From NCBI GenBank assembly GCA_039545315.1, contig BCIM01000011.1:62001-126000 (forward strand): a stretch of 64,000 nt of DNA. Direction: 5' to 3'. The DNA comes from Kondoa malvinella. Taxonomy: Eukaryota; Basidiomycota; Agaricostilbomycetes; Agaricostilbales; Kondoaceae. This document shows positions 26,487 to 38,821 of the stretch, piece by piece. The notes under the pieces are model-generated. The model was given only the letters and a program-made list of their open reading frames with translations, did no database searches and had not been told where the DNA came from. A program made the position numbers and the translations under genes. The first letter of the stretch is position 1. Each line of letters opens with the position of its first letter.

Positions 26487-29380
26487 ATGATGAAAGACAC
26501 CAATTCTGGCAAGACCAAGCTAGAGAAGACGTACTACATCATCAGAGATACTGATGACGGAGCGGAAAGGTGACACATACTCATGGTTGTTCGCTTCAAT
26601 TAGCTGACGATCTCTTATAGGACGACATTGCATATGAAAGTCGCTCAGTATTCCTTGTTCGGTCTTCGAAAGCAAATCATGGACAAGCTCGACGTTCAGC
26701 GCCATTTCCTTCTTACTGCTTATGCTGTCCTGGCGGATGTCTGGACTCGCGACCCGCTTCTGATGATCGTCCTTGCTGCTCGCAAGTTTTCAGACATGCT
26801 GTATTCGATCCTGCAAGCTTACTGCGAAACGAAGATGGTGATGCTTGTGAGACTTTTCCTGCGGTGTATAGGTACCGTTGATATGGTATCAATAGACGCA
26901 AGCCTATGTCTCCGAAGGCCATCTACCGGTATCTTCGATCCTTTTCTGCCTGGGTAGCTGGTTTCTGTTCGCTGCAATAAAGAAGGTCCGTATACTGCTT
27001 CTTCTGAATACAAAAGACTGAGTGCATATTCTTCTAGACTCTTGACGCTAAAACGATCTTCTACCAAGGCCGTTTCCATCTCTTTTACAACATTACAATC
27101 CAGCGATCTCTTCTGCAAGCGACTGAGCATATCAACCTCGAAACTCGCGAAAGAGCTAGCACGAAGTCGCTTCTAGAAGAGGCTGAGAAGCTCGGCGAGG
27201 CCTACGCGGATGCTCGACTGCTGCCGGACACCCTGCTAGAGATGCTTTTTGAGTGGACCTCTTTTCCGTGAGCTGTACTATCAACGCAATCAAATAATGC
27301 TGATAAGTGCTTTCCAGGCTACGTGTCATTGCTGTTGTGACTGTCGTTCCTCGCTCTTTGCTGCCTCTCGTTGTCGCGAAAGTCATCTATCAATTGGCTG
27401 AAAACCCGGTTCGAACAGCGCTCTCCGGACAGGACTGGTCACGCGCCAGTGGCATTTCCTCTATAACGAACCCTCTTTTGGTCCGCATGGCACGCTTGTA
27501 TGATCTCGGCACAAAGTCCGAGTACAGCAAGGATGTCCAGCTCTTAGGTATACTGTCGTCTGGCATTCATCATCGGTGGAAGCTCAGAGCAAGGCTATAG
27601 GTATCTCCACATGGATTACGGCCCGCTATACATCTGCTGCTGCATCGCTCTCTCCTCAGGTTGCAGCTACCGGAGAGCTAGCGGATGATCAGAGAGCCCA
27701 AGCAAATAGAAATATGCAGCACAGCATCCGATCCGCTGTGTCACTCGTAAGACCACTCAGCCTTCGTTCATATCTGTTTTGATTACTTTAAAGGGTATCA
27801 TTGTTGCGCTCAGCCGAGGAGGATCGGTTGCACTGACGGCAGCTACCTATGCTGTTGTCGAGTCGTCAACTTTGTCTTTCTATACCCTGCTGCAAAGGCT
27901 CGATAGCCTCCACAAAACCATCGGGTGCAAGACCCGCCAGTTCACCGCATACGAGCAATATCTCGACCTTAGTCGGGAGTGCCTCAAAGAAGATGCCGCG
28001 AGGCAATCGATGCCTATGGATCATCAACATATTGGCCCCGGCTTACCTATTTCCTTTCGCAATGTATCTTTCAAATACCCAAACTCGGAAGATGCAGACC
28101 GGCTGATTCTGCGCGACCTCTCTTTCGAGATCCCTGCTGGGTCCTTAGTGGCAGTGGTCGGGTATAATGGAGTTTGTCTTCGCGAAGTCCTACTGCCTTT
28201 TCTACGTTAAGATTGAACATAGGCTGGCAAATCAAGCTTGATTAGTGCACTTACTGGTGCGTACAACGTACAATCCGGCGAGATACTGGTCAACGGCGTC
28301 AACATTAACAACATCGATCGGCATCAGCTGGTGTCGAACATGTCGGTCCTTCCACAAGGAAGCGCACTTTTCGAGTCAGTAGTCAGCTTGATTTCGTCTT
28401 CATGCTAAAAACCTTACGCAGTCTGCCCTTGCGTGAGAACATTGCCTTTTGGGATCGCGAAAACGACAACGTAGTCAGGCGGGCTGTTGAGGCTTCGGAT
28501 GCGAGGAGTTTTATCGAAAGGCTTGACAATGGTTACGAGTGAGCTCGACACCTCATTGCTTTATCCTAGCTGACCAGCTACAGATCATGCACAGCTCCTG
28601 CGTCCAAACAAACCATGAGATGGTGGTACGGCCCGAACCCGCTGAGAATGCCCAACGCTTCAGATTGTATCACGCTAATCGACGAGCATAACCGAACGAT
28701 CCCCTCAAATAGTCGCCCGCTTATCCCTCAAGATCTGGATACCTCCAAAGAGGAGAACTGCGTAGCCATCTCAAAGCTCCTAGCTCACGTAAGTCTGTCT
28801 CGACCGGCGACTATAGTTTGTTCATGTCCTGGTCGCGATGCAGGGATTTAAGGAAGGCTGCCGCTTCAGCGGGGGCGAGCAACAGAAGGTTGTTCTCTCA
28901 CGAGCTTTCGCAAAGATTGACCGTCCCTTGGCCATCTTTGATGAGCCAGCTTCCAACCTGGACCCGGAAAGCGAGCATCAACTCTTTAAAGTAAGGTCCA
29001 AGATTGTCTGCCAGCCTTCTCTGACGATATTTCGGCAGGAGATAGGTGCTATGAAAGGCAAGAAGACGATCATCTACATCAGTCATCGGTCAGTGCTTGC
29101 GCCGTTTCTAAGTCATGTCTCAATCTGAGTCAGTTGGCGCGGGATCACCGACAAGGCTGATCTGGTGCTCTTTATGGCTGGTGGCACGGTTAAAGAAGAA
29201 GGGACACATCGTAGTCTGCTGGATAAGAACGGAGGTGAGTCTATGGGCTGACTGTCTCTGGCTTTACCTAATGGCTGTGAAGATTACGCTCGTCTTTGGA
29301 GACTACAGACCGAGTCGGAGGGTCTATCTCTAGCCGAAGAAAAGGCAAGCACAAACGTGCAATCTAGTCGAGTAGAGTGA
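26487..29380 (+). CDS. ABC transporter (permease-ATPase half or single-NBD type)
   Basis: Predicted ATP-driven membrane exporter; the substrate is unknown. Many exons: an N-terminal part (MMKDTNSGKTKLEKTYYIIRD...), a membrane segment LPVSSILFCLGSWFLFAAIKK, and a second hydrophobic region around LRVIAVVTVVPRSLLPLVVAKV. The single nucleotide-binding domain begins at FRNVSFKYP. Walker A is VVGYNGAGKSSL, split by an intron at about 28172-28225. Then come Q-loop LPQGSALFE, signature FSGGEQQKVVLSRA, Walker B LAIFDEPASNLDP and H-loop ISHR. About 70 residues separate the NGYE segment from the signature, seemingly normal for this basidiomycete subfamily. One intron uses a GTCCGT donor at 26986. Exon edges in the 5' third are partly inferred. 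Confidence 0.85.
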
Positions 29381-29638
29381 TATGCGCGGGATGTGGTAGA
29401 CATGGGTCACCTTCCAGTAGAGCTGTACAATACAAGCGCCTGCATAGCTTCAAATCCAAATCGAACTGTCTTCTCCAGAACCCGGCCGGTCTCCCAAAAT
29501 CTGTGATCGGCGTGCAAAAATCAGCCGTTCGTCATGGAGCTGACAGAGAGAATCAGCTTTCGCAAGAGGAGAAGCACCATTGCATACAATGGTAACCTCT
29601 GCGGCGATTGACGAGAATGCTCTGGCTCTTCCCGATCC

Positions 29639-31103
29639 TCAGATCGCATTTTGCACGAGTCGACTGACAGCGTTGGCCATGGCTGGTGCGAAAGCCTTTC
29701 TTGTCGCATCAGGGTTCCCTTGCGTCCATAGGCTGAAATTTCTGTTGTCCTTATGTTCTAGATCCGGGTGAGGCTGCTCTGACTTCCACCACACCAAGTC
29801 CAGCTGTTCCCTGAAATCCTCTACCAATGTGTTCGAGACACTCATCATGTCACGCCTGGTGTAGTACAGAAACGCTTCTCTTCTTCCCTTTTGGTTGTTT
29901 TTCTTTGTTGTCCGTGTATAGCTCGTGAGTATGCCGACAATATCCAATGACCTCTCTTCCGCCCAAGCTTGTGACGCAGACATAATCCCTTCCCATCCAT
30001 CCCTTTCTGACCAATCATCGAATGACATTGGTACGCTTGACAAGCCGTATCGATACCCGTTCTCGCTGGAATATTGCTTATAGTCCCGCCGCAGCAGATC
30101 GCGCGATGAAAGGTGAGAGATCGCGTACTTTGCTTCCTTCAATTGATCGAATTTGTCTTGAAAGAGTGAAGAAGGGTCTGACGCTGCCAAGCTGGAGGAC
30201 AGGCTGAGCACTTGCGACAGGTAGGAAAGAGCCTCAAAGTCTTGCGGTGTTGCCTTGCCTTTGATTTGCTTGAAGTTGGCTGTGTCGACAAGTTGCGCTC
30301 TGTATTGCACTTAGATTGTGGCACCAAGGAATGCAGCAAACGTACGATACAATGAGCTTGGCGAGCTGTATAGGGAATTGATCGAGTGATAGTTGCTGGG
30401 AGAAGTGCAGAGTTACGAGAGACGAGCACGAGCCAGTCGGCACTTGTATCAGTCTAGGCGAAGCAGATAGATGATGCTTCTCGTCTTCGTGGTGATCAAT
30501 GACTGCGACAACAGCCTCATCTCGACCGCCGAATTCCGCCGACAGCTTGTTGTGATCTACCAGTGCAATAGAGACGCCCAAACTCGACAGATCCAAAGTA
30601 GCCAGATCGTCCAGAAACATGATGTCGCTCTCTGAGATGCCAGCTTCCTCAAAGGCCAGCTGATTCTCCTTGCGCAGCACCAAGTCTTCCACATTTGAAC
30701 GATACAGCACAGCATATCGCTTGTGTTTGCCTGATAGCTGTGATGAGAGATAGGCGAATGCTATGGCAGAAGCGGCAGAGTCCAGATCTGCAGAAGGTCT
30801 TTAGTCTACTGTATCCGATGAGACGCTTTAGAAGCAGTTCCGACCTCCAGACTCATTGCCCATCACGAGAACCCACTCTTGCTTCTGCCCATCCTTGAGT
30901 GCAGCCAGGAAACCTCGCTTGCTATCACGCAAGAAGGCCGCCAGGTCGTTCGACATTGCAGAATCTGATTTGCTCGTTTGCGAAATAGAGAAGGTAGACA
31001 CGCGCGCGGTGTTTGGCAGACGAAATGTTTCGAACTGCACAGCTCCGAGCAGAGAGAGAAGGACAAAGGCGAGGAGTTGGACGCTTTGTTCAGTCTTTAG
31101 CAT
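29639..31103 (-). CDS. PPX1: Exopolyphosphatase (DHH/DHHA2 family)
   Basis: Releases terminal phosphate from polyphosphate chains, as yeast Ppx1. DHH-family metal motifs are clear: GNESGDLDSAASAIAFAY (the DLDSA Asp is created by the intron starting at 30844), IALVDHNKL, and VVAVIDHHEDEKHH. The DHHA2 half includes AQLVDTANFK (rebuilt across a GTACGT intron near 30355) and FGLSS...MSFDDW. Stop TGA at 29639-29641. The first ATG (31103) adds about 49 residues with a hydrophobic stretch (VQLLAFVLLSLLGAV) before a second in-frame Met (MSNDLAAFLRD), which is where cytosolic homologues begin. Alternative starts could give secretory and cytosolic forms. Confidence 0.92.
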
Positions 31104-31308
31104 TCAACGAGGGCGCAGCCGTACGTAGCAACAGGCTCATGTAGGCTGTTGTCAAAGAAATCACGTAAAGTCCAAAGGTATTGAAAGGTATTGACAAAGC
31201 CGGGAGCATGAAGCAGTGGATAGCATAACGAGACCTTATACAATGAATTCTACACGATCCAAACCCTCAACCAATGTACAAGAAGTATTAGCCAAAAGGC
31301 AAAGTCCA

Positions 31309-34135
31309 TCATTCTTCGCCGAATCCAGAATCCGTGTCGTCCATCGATTTGCCCATTGAACGGAAACTGCGCAGACAAGCTTCTTTGGCGTCTGAAAGAG
31401 TGTGCTCGTCTTTCTTGCTTTGCTGTTGTTGCCAGACTTGATCGTTCAGCAAAAGTCGGGTAACGGAGACCATGTTTGAAAGCTGTAGCATAGCTTCTTC
31501 TGGCATGTCCAAGCGCTTGCTGTCCCTATTCGCAATCAACCACCTCAAGCACACAGTCGCAACGAGGTCGACGCCGTTGAGCGGTTCTTGTTCCAGACGG
31601 GCCGAATCATGAGCAGTCGGATTGAGCAGTCGAACGAACGCGTGAGCTGATGCGATGTGCGTTGCTGGGCCGGCTTTTGAAAGTAGTGTCTCGAGAATCA
31701 TGCAGACGCTTCTTGCTCCCGTATAGTCATGGGTGCCAATGCAGAGGAAACCACGAGTGATGAGCGCTAGAGTATGTGAGGGAGATACAGGTACTGTCGA
31801 GTCAACGATGCTTTTGATTTGGTGGAGGATTTGGGTCGGTTCGACAGCGAATGTCAAGGGTGCTTCTCTTTCAGCTGCTGAACCTGGTGACCGAGGCGCC
31901 AATGCCTGGACGGTCGCTTTGAAGAGGTCGATCCAGATCGCTTTAAGAGAGGCGTGCACCTTGTCTTCTGCTACACGCAAAAGAGGAAGAGAGTCGCTAG
32001 CTGAACAGACGCGGTACGAAGGGCGGAAGGCGACAGAGCAGGCAGTATCATAATCAGAGGCTAGGGCTGCTTGTGCCCAACCTTCGATCATGCCATCCGT
32101 CGATTTCTTGGGCGCAGCTGCAGCCGTCTTCCAGAACCGGCGTCGACGAGATAAAGGTGAAGCTTGAGCGGCAAAGACAGAGACGAAAGCCAGAGCCATA
32201 GTAGCATCGACGTGCGGCCGAGACATGACGACAGGCTTGATCTCGAAGAGATCGTCGGACCAGTACTTGGAACGGACGAGGTTGTGTAATCGCATAATTG
32301 TATAGAGTCTTCCGGCTCGGTAGGAGATATGATTGCCTAAAACAATGTCAGCTCTAAGTCGGAAGAGAAGCGACTGTAGCTTACCGAAAGCGCTCTCGAC
32401 TTCAATCAACCTGACCAACGATACCACTCTCTCCCTCAAATCCTTGCCTTTGAGCGTCTTGAATACCATTGGCCTCAATCCAGCACCGATCAAATAACTG
32501 CTCAGACCTTCTACCACCAACCCAATCAAAGTGCCCAATAAGCCGAATCTCGGAGCATCGCTCAGGACCAATAGAGCGTTGCGCAGTCGACGAGCATGTG
32601 TGACTTGAGTTTCGCGGTCAGGTGACTGGGCGACTGCTTGTTCCGATTCGTGTAAAGTCATGAAGGCCATTTGTCGTTTGCCATCAATAATAGGGCTGTT
32701 GCCTGGTGCTGATTGACTTGCGAATCGATTGCTAAGGTAGTGGAAGAGATTGTAGAAGATGACGCAGGCTAGAGCAAAGATGCCAGTGTATACGAGAACG
32801 TGAAGGAGGGAGGGTGTATTGGATGTCAGTTGCGGTTTCGGTATAGACGCTTTCTTGACCAAATTGACAGAGCGAGCCCACGCTTGAGACGTCCCCTCTT
32901 TTACAGCTGATGCAGATTCCGACGAAGAAGCAGCGTAGCCAGTTCCCGCTAAGCCAAGGCCAGCAAAGAGACCGTATGCAGAACGGCGAGAAGAACCAGA
33001 ACCGTCTGATCCAGGCGAGTCGGCAGAGACGGCGCGTTGAGCTGCGGCGAGTGCCAACTCCTGTTCGTATGCTGCTTGGGCATGAGGTAGACGTTGTAAG
33101 ATCCGCTCTGCCACTTCCAACTTTTGCTGTATAACAGACCGCTCTTTCTTGAGATGCCTCAGGTATTCGATCCCTTTGTCTATGATTATGCCTTTGCTGA
33201 GCTTGTTAGGTACGACAACGCCATCTCGCTTCGAGCCAATCGGGTGTATATTCTGAGCTGAGGCTGACAAGATGAATGCAGACGATCGTCGAGGTGGTCC
33301 ACTAGCGCCGTCGCTCTCTTTTAGGTGATCTAGAGCTGGTATGAGGTGTTGTAGTTCAGTCAGGGAAGAATTGATCTTGGTTCTATATCGCTTTTCAACA
33401 GCGTCTGATCGAATGACATCAGCTCAGGACTAGCACCGAACGATAATAGTACATACTATGTCCTGTCGGACCCTCTGGTACGTCCTCTGCACCTTCTTCC
33501 GGTACATCTTCCGCTAGTTTCCGCTTCTTTTGACTAGCTTGCGAGACCTTTCTTGCTGTTGGTGCTGGACCGACCTGCTCGGTGACCGGCGCAAGAGATC
33601 TACTCTTGTCCGAGGAGTGCTTTGTAATGGTCTTTGATAGGTCTGGCGCGGTGGAAGCTGGCGGATAAGCCGTCGAACTAAAAGCAGCGGGAAGATCCAT
33701 AAAAGGCGAGAGATTGGGCGATACGCTCTGATACGAAGTTGAAGGGATCTGGTTCATCTGCACTTGTAATGACTGCTGTGCAGATATTCGCGGTGATGGC
33801 TGAGCCTGACTGCCGAAAGTGAAATCGTTCGAGTTCATGCCAAAGGAAGAATCGATGCCAAAGCTGCTTCCCGCATTCGAGTAAGGCATATTATAGCCAA
33901 ATCCAGGATCCAAAAACTGATTTCCGAACAGCGCATCATTGCCATTGCCATTCGGGGCAGGGGTATACGTAGGGTTGTTCAAGAAAGCTCGCGGGATGCC
34001 CAAGTCGTCAAACGAGGCTGTCAAGTAGCTGTTTTCGCTTGAGAGGCTCGAGTCAGGGCTGACGGGTACAGGCGAAAAGAAGTTCGAGTAGAATGTCTGC
34101 TCATCTTGCTGCGAGAATGGCATTAATCCGTCCAT
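31309..34135 (-). CDS. SRE1: SREBP-family bHLH membrane-bound transcription factor
   Basis: Predicted ER-membrane transcription factor, released by proteolysis when sterol or oxygen is low. Exons 34135-33457, 33404-32385 and 32336-31309 give 908 residues. The N-terminus is Ser/Pro/Gln-rich (activation-like) with a KKRK patch. The bHLH begins NAVEKRYRTKINSSL, carrying the Tyr diagnostic of SREBPs, has an unusually long loop, and ends LSKGIIIDKGIEYLRHLK followed by a leucine-zipper stretch. Two membrane segments follow: LHVLVYTGIFALACVIFYNLF and FGLLGTLIGLVVEGLSSYLIG. The long C-terminal region would bind SCAP-like partners. The second intron (32384-32337) is 48 nt, in frame and stop-free, so its retention would insert 16 residues. 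Confidence 0.93.
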
Positions 34136-34326
34136 GGTGAGCGAGTGTAGCGCACGACTACTGCTCCGAGTTGCTGTATCGCTGCTGTTTCGATGCCGTC
34201 TGCAAGATTACCGTGGCTTGCCTGATTTGGAAGTGAGTCGCGACCCTGCTTGGCTGTTTGGAGTAAATGATCGACACCCGCCGCGCGGCAATGTTAAGCT
34301 TAAGGCATAGCACGATAGCAGGGCAT
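34136..34326. other. Promoter of SRE1 and 3' end of the lactonase gene
   Basis: A 191-bp gap between two minus-strand genes; no gene seen. Confidence 0.4.
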
Positions 34327-36083
34327 CTACAAGTCATTAGGCATCTCACAAACCGACAGCCCTTCCGAGAGCAAGCTCGTCATGTAGAGCTTCCCGTCAT
34401 GCAAATGCGCGTTAGTGCATGCCTTGAGCGGACCGTGGCCTGGATCAGAGAAGATTCTCTCTATCTTGTACCTAGGCATCTCATCAGCGCAGTACATTGA
34501 GGCGCCACGAGACGGACTTCTCTCCATAAAAAGCAGCGTCGGAAGTTTCGTTCGACACGCGGAAAACCACTGCTGGTTGAACCTCATGCTTGCGCGCGTC
34601 CGCAGTCTGCACTGCTTTGTCAAACTGCAGCAAACTGGGCCAAAATCAGCACTCATTCGTCACATCTGATGAATGACCCACCTGGGCAATGCGGCACTGC
34701 AAACACGGTCAAAAGCGCCTTCCTGTTCAGAAAAGTCACTCACGCAATAATTTCCCCCTTCTCTGTCACGGCCAGGTTGTCTATAGGCATTTTGAGGTGA
34801 ATCCGATCCATTTCAATCAAGCTGTAATCGGCTTGTTTCTCCACGACATGTATAATTCCAGTGAGGGTATCGGCGATGTAGTAGGTGTCTTCTGGTCCCT
34901 GCACTGACGTCGTTAGGTTGAGTGTTTACTACAACTTGGCGTGACTTGCCTTTGCAATGCCATTCGGATGTCCAAGACCATCGTAGACTTGATGACATTC
35001 GCTAAAGGTGCAGTGGACCACGTCAGAGAGATCTGCTCCTGGTATTTTGCTGTACTTCCGCCGCAAGCCAGTCTTCCAGCGATGATCGTTCGTCGCGTAA
35101 AAGGACGTAGGTGATGTTGCGGCTAGATTATTTGGCGTTCGCAGCTTAGCATGACTGTCGCGTAGCATCAGCTCTGGAAATGTATGAGATCCAGGAGTGA
35201 CTCGCTTGACCGTCTTGACGTAATTTAATTCCGTCATTTCCGCACACCAAGTGCCTTCGTACACCTCGACAACACTGTTTGCCCCTCCTCGATAAGAAGC
35301 TTCCAAGTTGCCGTTGATAGCAGCTGTATTGGGCCTATGGTTGATGACAAAGACAGTAGCTTGATCGCCCTCAAGCCAGACATCTAATCCATGCAAGAGG
35401 AACAGCCCGACGGAGCGATCCTGCACAAATCAGCTGAGGCACATTATATCGTACAGAACATACTTCGGGTCGTCCCTGTAAGCTCAAGCGGCGGACAGCC
35501 CCAGTCTTGGTGTCATAAAGGGCAATGTAGCTTTGCGTAACAGCATCAGAAAACCATGGTCGTGGAATAGGTGATAGATCCAGCTTGCCGCTGACATTAA
35601 AGGCATAAGGGCAAGCTCATAGAGACAGATAGAGCAGTCACATAGGCGGAAACCAAGCTGTCTTGCTGTTCAAGTCCGCGGTGCATGCGAGCAGCGAAAG
35701 ACCAGAAGAACGACTTTCGAGCACATCAGACAGACGACAGGAGGGCCGAAGAGAGCAATTCACTCCAAGTACTGATCTTCACATCCTCGAAGCTGGGGGA
35801 CTTGCTTGCAATGACCATTGTTGATCTCTGGCACTTCAACGCCGAGACCAAAGAAAGCGAGTCTGCGTCGTATTGAGACTAGATCCTCTTCGGCCTGCCT
35901 TTGACCTACTGCGGCTTCACACTGGCCAGAAGAGAGGTCAAAATATTGCGTCGCGGAATTGGACTTTGCGCCTCACTATCCTTGATATCCTGCAGCAAGC
36001 ACGACTGCAAGCGCTATTGTAATCGACAGGAGTAGACCCAAAGGAGGACTCGAAGATCCTGGCGGCTTTGCTTTGTTTGCCAT
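34327..36083 (-). CDS. Paraoxonase/arylesterase-like lactonase with N-terminal membrane anchor
   Basis: Six-bladed beta-propeller hydrolase of the PON family; substrates are likely lactones or aryl esters. The N-terminus MANKAKPPGSSSPPL plus a hydrophobic stretch GLLLSITIALAVVLAAG looks like an uncleaved anchor. Family motifs: RRRLAFFGLGVEVPEINN, FEDVK, FLLHGLDVW, VFVINHRP, NNLAATSPTSFYATNDHRW (Asn/Asp calcium and catalytic region with the His), GHPNGIAK, DNLAVTEKGEII and the closing NAHLHDGKLYMTSLL. The splice joining the anchor exon to RRRLAFFG is unresolved: both sides share a frame but stops lie between. The last intron (34517 downward, 46 nt) has a GTCCGT donor. Stop TAG at 34327-34329. 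Confidence 0.8.
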
Positions 36084-36098
36084 TATTGGCTGTTCTGC

Positions 36099-37119
36099 AT
36101 GAGCAAGTAAGCAATTTGCTCGAAGCGCTGTTTCCGTTGGCTGATAGAATCTTTCAGCTTCCCTGAATGGCTCTCTATTGTTCCGCTCGAAGCAGTCTCT
36201 GGTCTGGTCTCGCCTGATCAAAATATCGACGAGTTCGGCATTGCAGGTAGTGCTCGAGTTGACTGCAGGGAACGCTGGCTGAGTAACGCCGAGCCGAGCA
36301 GGAAGAACTTGGGAAGCATCTATACAGTTTTCCCGCTATGTAGCAGCCTCTCATGAAGCATCCATCACCGGCTCTGTCTGTCCTTATCAGCCAACGTTCC
36401 CGCTCTTTCCACGAAGCGAAGCTAGCAATATCATCATAGACTTGGGATCCGGCACAGCTTTCGCAGCACTCAATCTCTCGTCTCACTTGAAGATTGCCGA
36501 TACTATCATCCTTACCGATCTGGAAGAAGTCACCAGTCTACTCCGCTCAAATGCACAGAAGCACACAGCATCTTCGGCTTCTAGCTCACTACCTCAGATA
36601 GAAATCAGGTCTCTGGACTGGTTCAAGTCTTCCGAAGTACAAAGCATTCAAGCTGAATTTCCCAAGATCGACATGATCATGGCCTGTGATCTATTCTATT
36701 TCAAGTCACTCTATCCGCCGCTGCTTAGGACATTGTTGCGTCTTGCATCGACGCCTAAGATACCTGTAAGTACATGCCTTCTGCCTTGAATGATCTAACG
36801 ATATCTAGGTGGTCTTGGCATATTGCGTTCGCGAAATAGCAAAAGAAGAGCCTTTTTGGCGAGCCTTTGGTGCGTAGTTCTATCTCTCACCGCTGGTCAA
36901 CAGTTGACAGTTGCTATAGGATACTGGTTCGATTACGAAACCGTTCAATGTCCATCTCAAGACCCGTCAAACGTTTTCATCTTTCTCGCACATCGTAAAG
37001 CAGCTACAGTACACGAAGACGCGCCGGAAGACGACAGCCAGCTTATGTATGGCAAGATGTCGGACACGTTTGAGATGCTGCTGTTGTCCGGCATAGACTT
37101 GAATGCGCAAGATCCTTAA
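36099..37119 (+). CDS. METTL21-type (Methyltransf_16) protein methyltransferase
   Basis: SAM-dependent methyltransferase of the lysine-methylating METTL21 group; the target is unknown. Exons 36099-36106, 36158-36246, 36299-36765, 36809-36869 and 36920-37119 give 274 residues. The first exon is only 8 nt (ATGAGCAA). It is required because the next exon has no in-frame Met and upstream stops. Motifs: AGRTWEASIQFSRYV, SAM-binding IIIDLGSGTAFAALNL, ILTDLEE, DMIMACDLFYF (motif IV DxxY/F region) and VVLAYCVRE. It is divergent from the lactonase gene, only 15 bp between start codons. Confidence 0.85.
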
Positions 37120-38203
37120 ACACCTTCATGCTTCCAGTGCGTGGCTCAAGTATATTACGCTTGGTGTTGCTTACAAGGTATTAGATGGCGTACCGACAAC
37201 GCTTTCTTCTAGAAGATATCGCCGCCAAGTCTAGTCACTTCCGCTGTCTTCTTCACCTTTGCAGTCTCATGAAAGCAGTTGACGAATCCCATGTGACACG
37301 CAAGACAACAATCGCTCCCAGTCGCTTTCTCGAGTCTTTCTGCATTCGACAGACTAGACAGGCCTACTCTCCTGTCTGTATTCTCGATCTAGCCGCACGA
37401 CCGATTTTACCTGCATCATTCTTCTCCGGTCGAAGCCAAAGTCACACCGAGGCGCGTTTGGCTATTTCGTCACAGCATATTTCGAAGATCGCTCTGCTCT
37501 GTACCGAAGTCAAATCGATTCATAGATATCATTCTATATCCTATCGAGAAGCTGCCTAGTCATGCAAGATTGGCTAAAGATGGTTCACTTTGATGCAGGG
37601 TAGATACAGGAGGAACGTGGATTGGCTAGAGCGAATGATGCACAATGCTATGTCCCTAGTAAGTGCATACTCAAGGACATTGCGAGAGTTCAGCTGACAA
37701 TATTCGCTCAGGCTGGAAGAAAGACGTGACCTCATTCACGACAAGTCCCCTTCCTTTTCGCTCTATCTCCTCGAAACCCCCGAGCTGCTTGTATACCGCC
37801 TTTTTATCCGCTGCCCGGAGCTCATGGCAGTGATATCCGAATTGGCTGGTCTTCAGCGTGTCTCTTGTCGTGGTAGCTGGTCAAGCTGTTTCAGCTATCA
37901 AAATCGCGATCCCGTGTCTTCGAATCTTTCACTTCCCAGAAACGCCATCATCAGCTTACTTTGCTTCAAAAAACTCCTGCCTAGACTTCGGTGTAGCCAT
38001 CTTGCCTGTGACGTCGCTTCGGATGATGTTGGAATCAGCTTTGCGTGCCAAGAATCTTCCTTTATCCATTTTTCAGCCCATGCGGTGTAACCTTCTGTTA
38101 CGGACTGGCTATTTAAGCTAGCCGGGAGCGCTGCACTCTCTTCATCCGCTCTACCTGCAATCTCTATCCATATCACCATCCCAAATTTCCCAAATTTCTC
38201 CTC
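37120..38203 (+). other. Region of uncertain coding content
   Basis: About 1.1 kb. It includes a 124-codon ATG frame at 37185-37559, beginning MAYRQRFLLEDIAAK and rich in Ser/Arg, and plausible splice signals further on (GTAAGT at about 37660, AG before CTGGAAGAAAG at about 37712). I could not build a convincing protein or recognise a family. It could hold a small unknown gene or only untranslated sequence. Confidence 0.3.
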
Positions 38204-38596
38204 ATGTGGTCAGACAAGACGAAAGACGAAAAACATGCCATGCCGCATTCAGGAAAGTCCCAGAGCAATGGATAGATCGGGCTTCTCATGAAGGTCATCA
38301 GCTGCTTTCGTATCAAGTATGCGTCCTCTGCCATCAGTATACCCTGGCTAACACGATCTTCAGAATTATAGGCTGGACACGACCCATGCGTTCTACAATA
38401 TGAGAAGCGATCCCGGCATGCAACTACCCTCTCCATAGTCGTGCCCTCTGGCTTCTATCAATGTCACGGTACAGACTATCCCTATCTGCGCCTGGATTTC
38501 AAGGAACAGATTGGCGTCAAAATGTTATGGTGGAGTACCGATCAGCGCGCTTATATCTGGACTCATTCTGGCAAAGCAAAGAGACTGTATGAATGA
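38204..38596 (+). CDS. Small hypothetical protein (low support)
   Basis: A possible spliced gene: a short ATG exon, a 44-nt intron (GTCAGA donor at 38209), an exon around KVPEQWIDRASHEGHQLLSYQ, an intron of about 50 nt, then an exon beginning AGHDPCVLQYEKRS and ending KAKRLYE with TGA at 38594-38596. The last exon has a protein-like composition (YPYLRLDFKEQIGVKMLWW). No known family. The true start may lie upstream. Confidence 0.35.
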
Positions 38597-38821
38597 TGGG
38601 AGTGCATAGAATTGTCGTCATGTCCTTTTGTTCCAAAGCATAGCTGCAGCCGTAAATCCCACTATCCTGCCCTTAGTGCCCAATTACAACTAGATGCCCA
38701 ACACGATGTACGCCGCTCTGCAGCATTACCAGCTCTTGGACTTTCACGAACCTGCTTCCCGCGCACTGTTGCATACTGATGTCAGAGACAGACGCATCAA
38801 GCCTTACAGATTCGCACGCAC

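Noticed and set aside
28550..28860. Insertion before the ABC signature motif as an anomaly
   Set aside because: Related basidiomycete transporters, as I recall them, carry a similar linker, so it looks family-typical.
31309..33270. Treating the 653-codon frame as a separate gene
   Set aside because: It begins inside the bHLH; the basic region and helix 1 are in the upstream exon, joined in phase.
37185..37559. 124-codon ATG frame MAYRQRF... as a firm gene
   Set aside because: No domain, no convincing splice partner, and biased Ser/Arg composition; kept only as part of an uncertain region.
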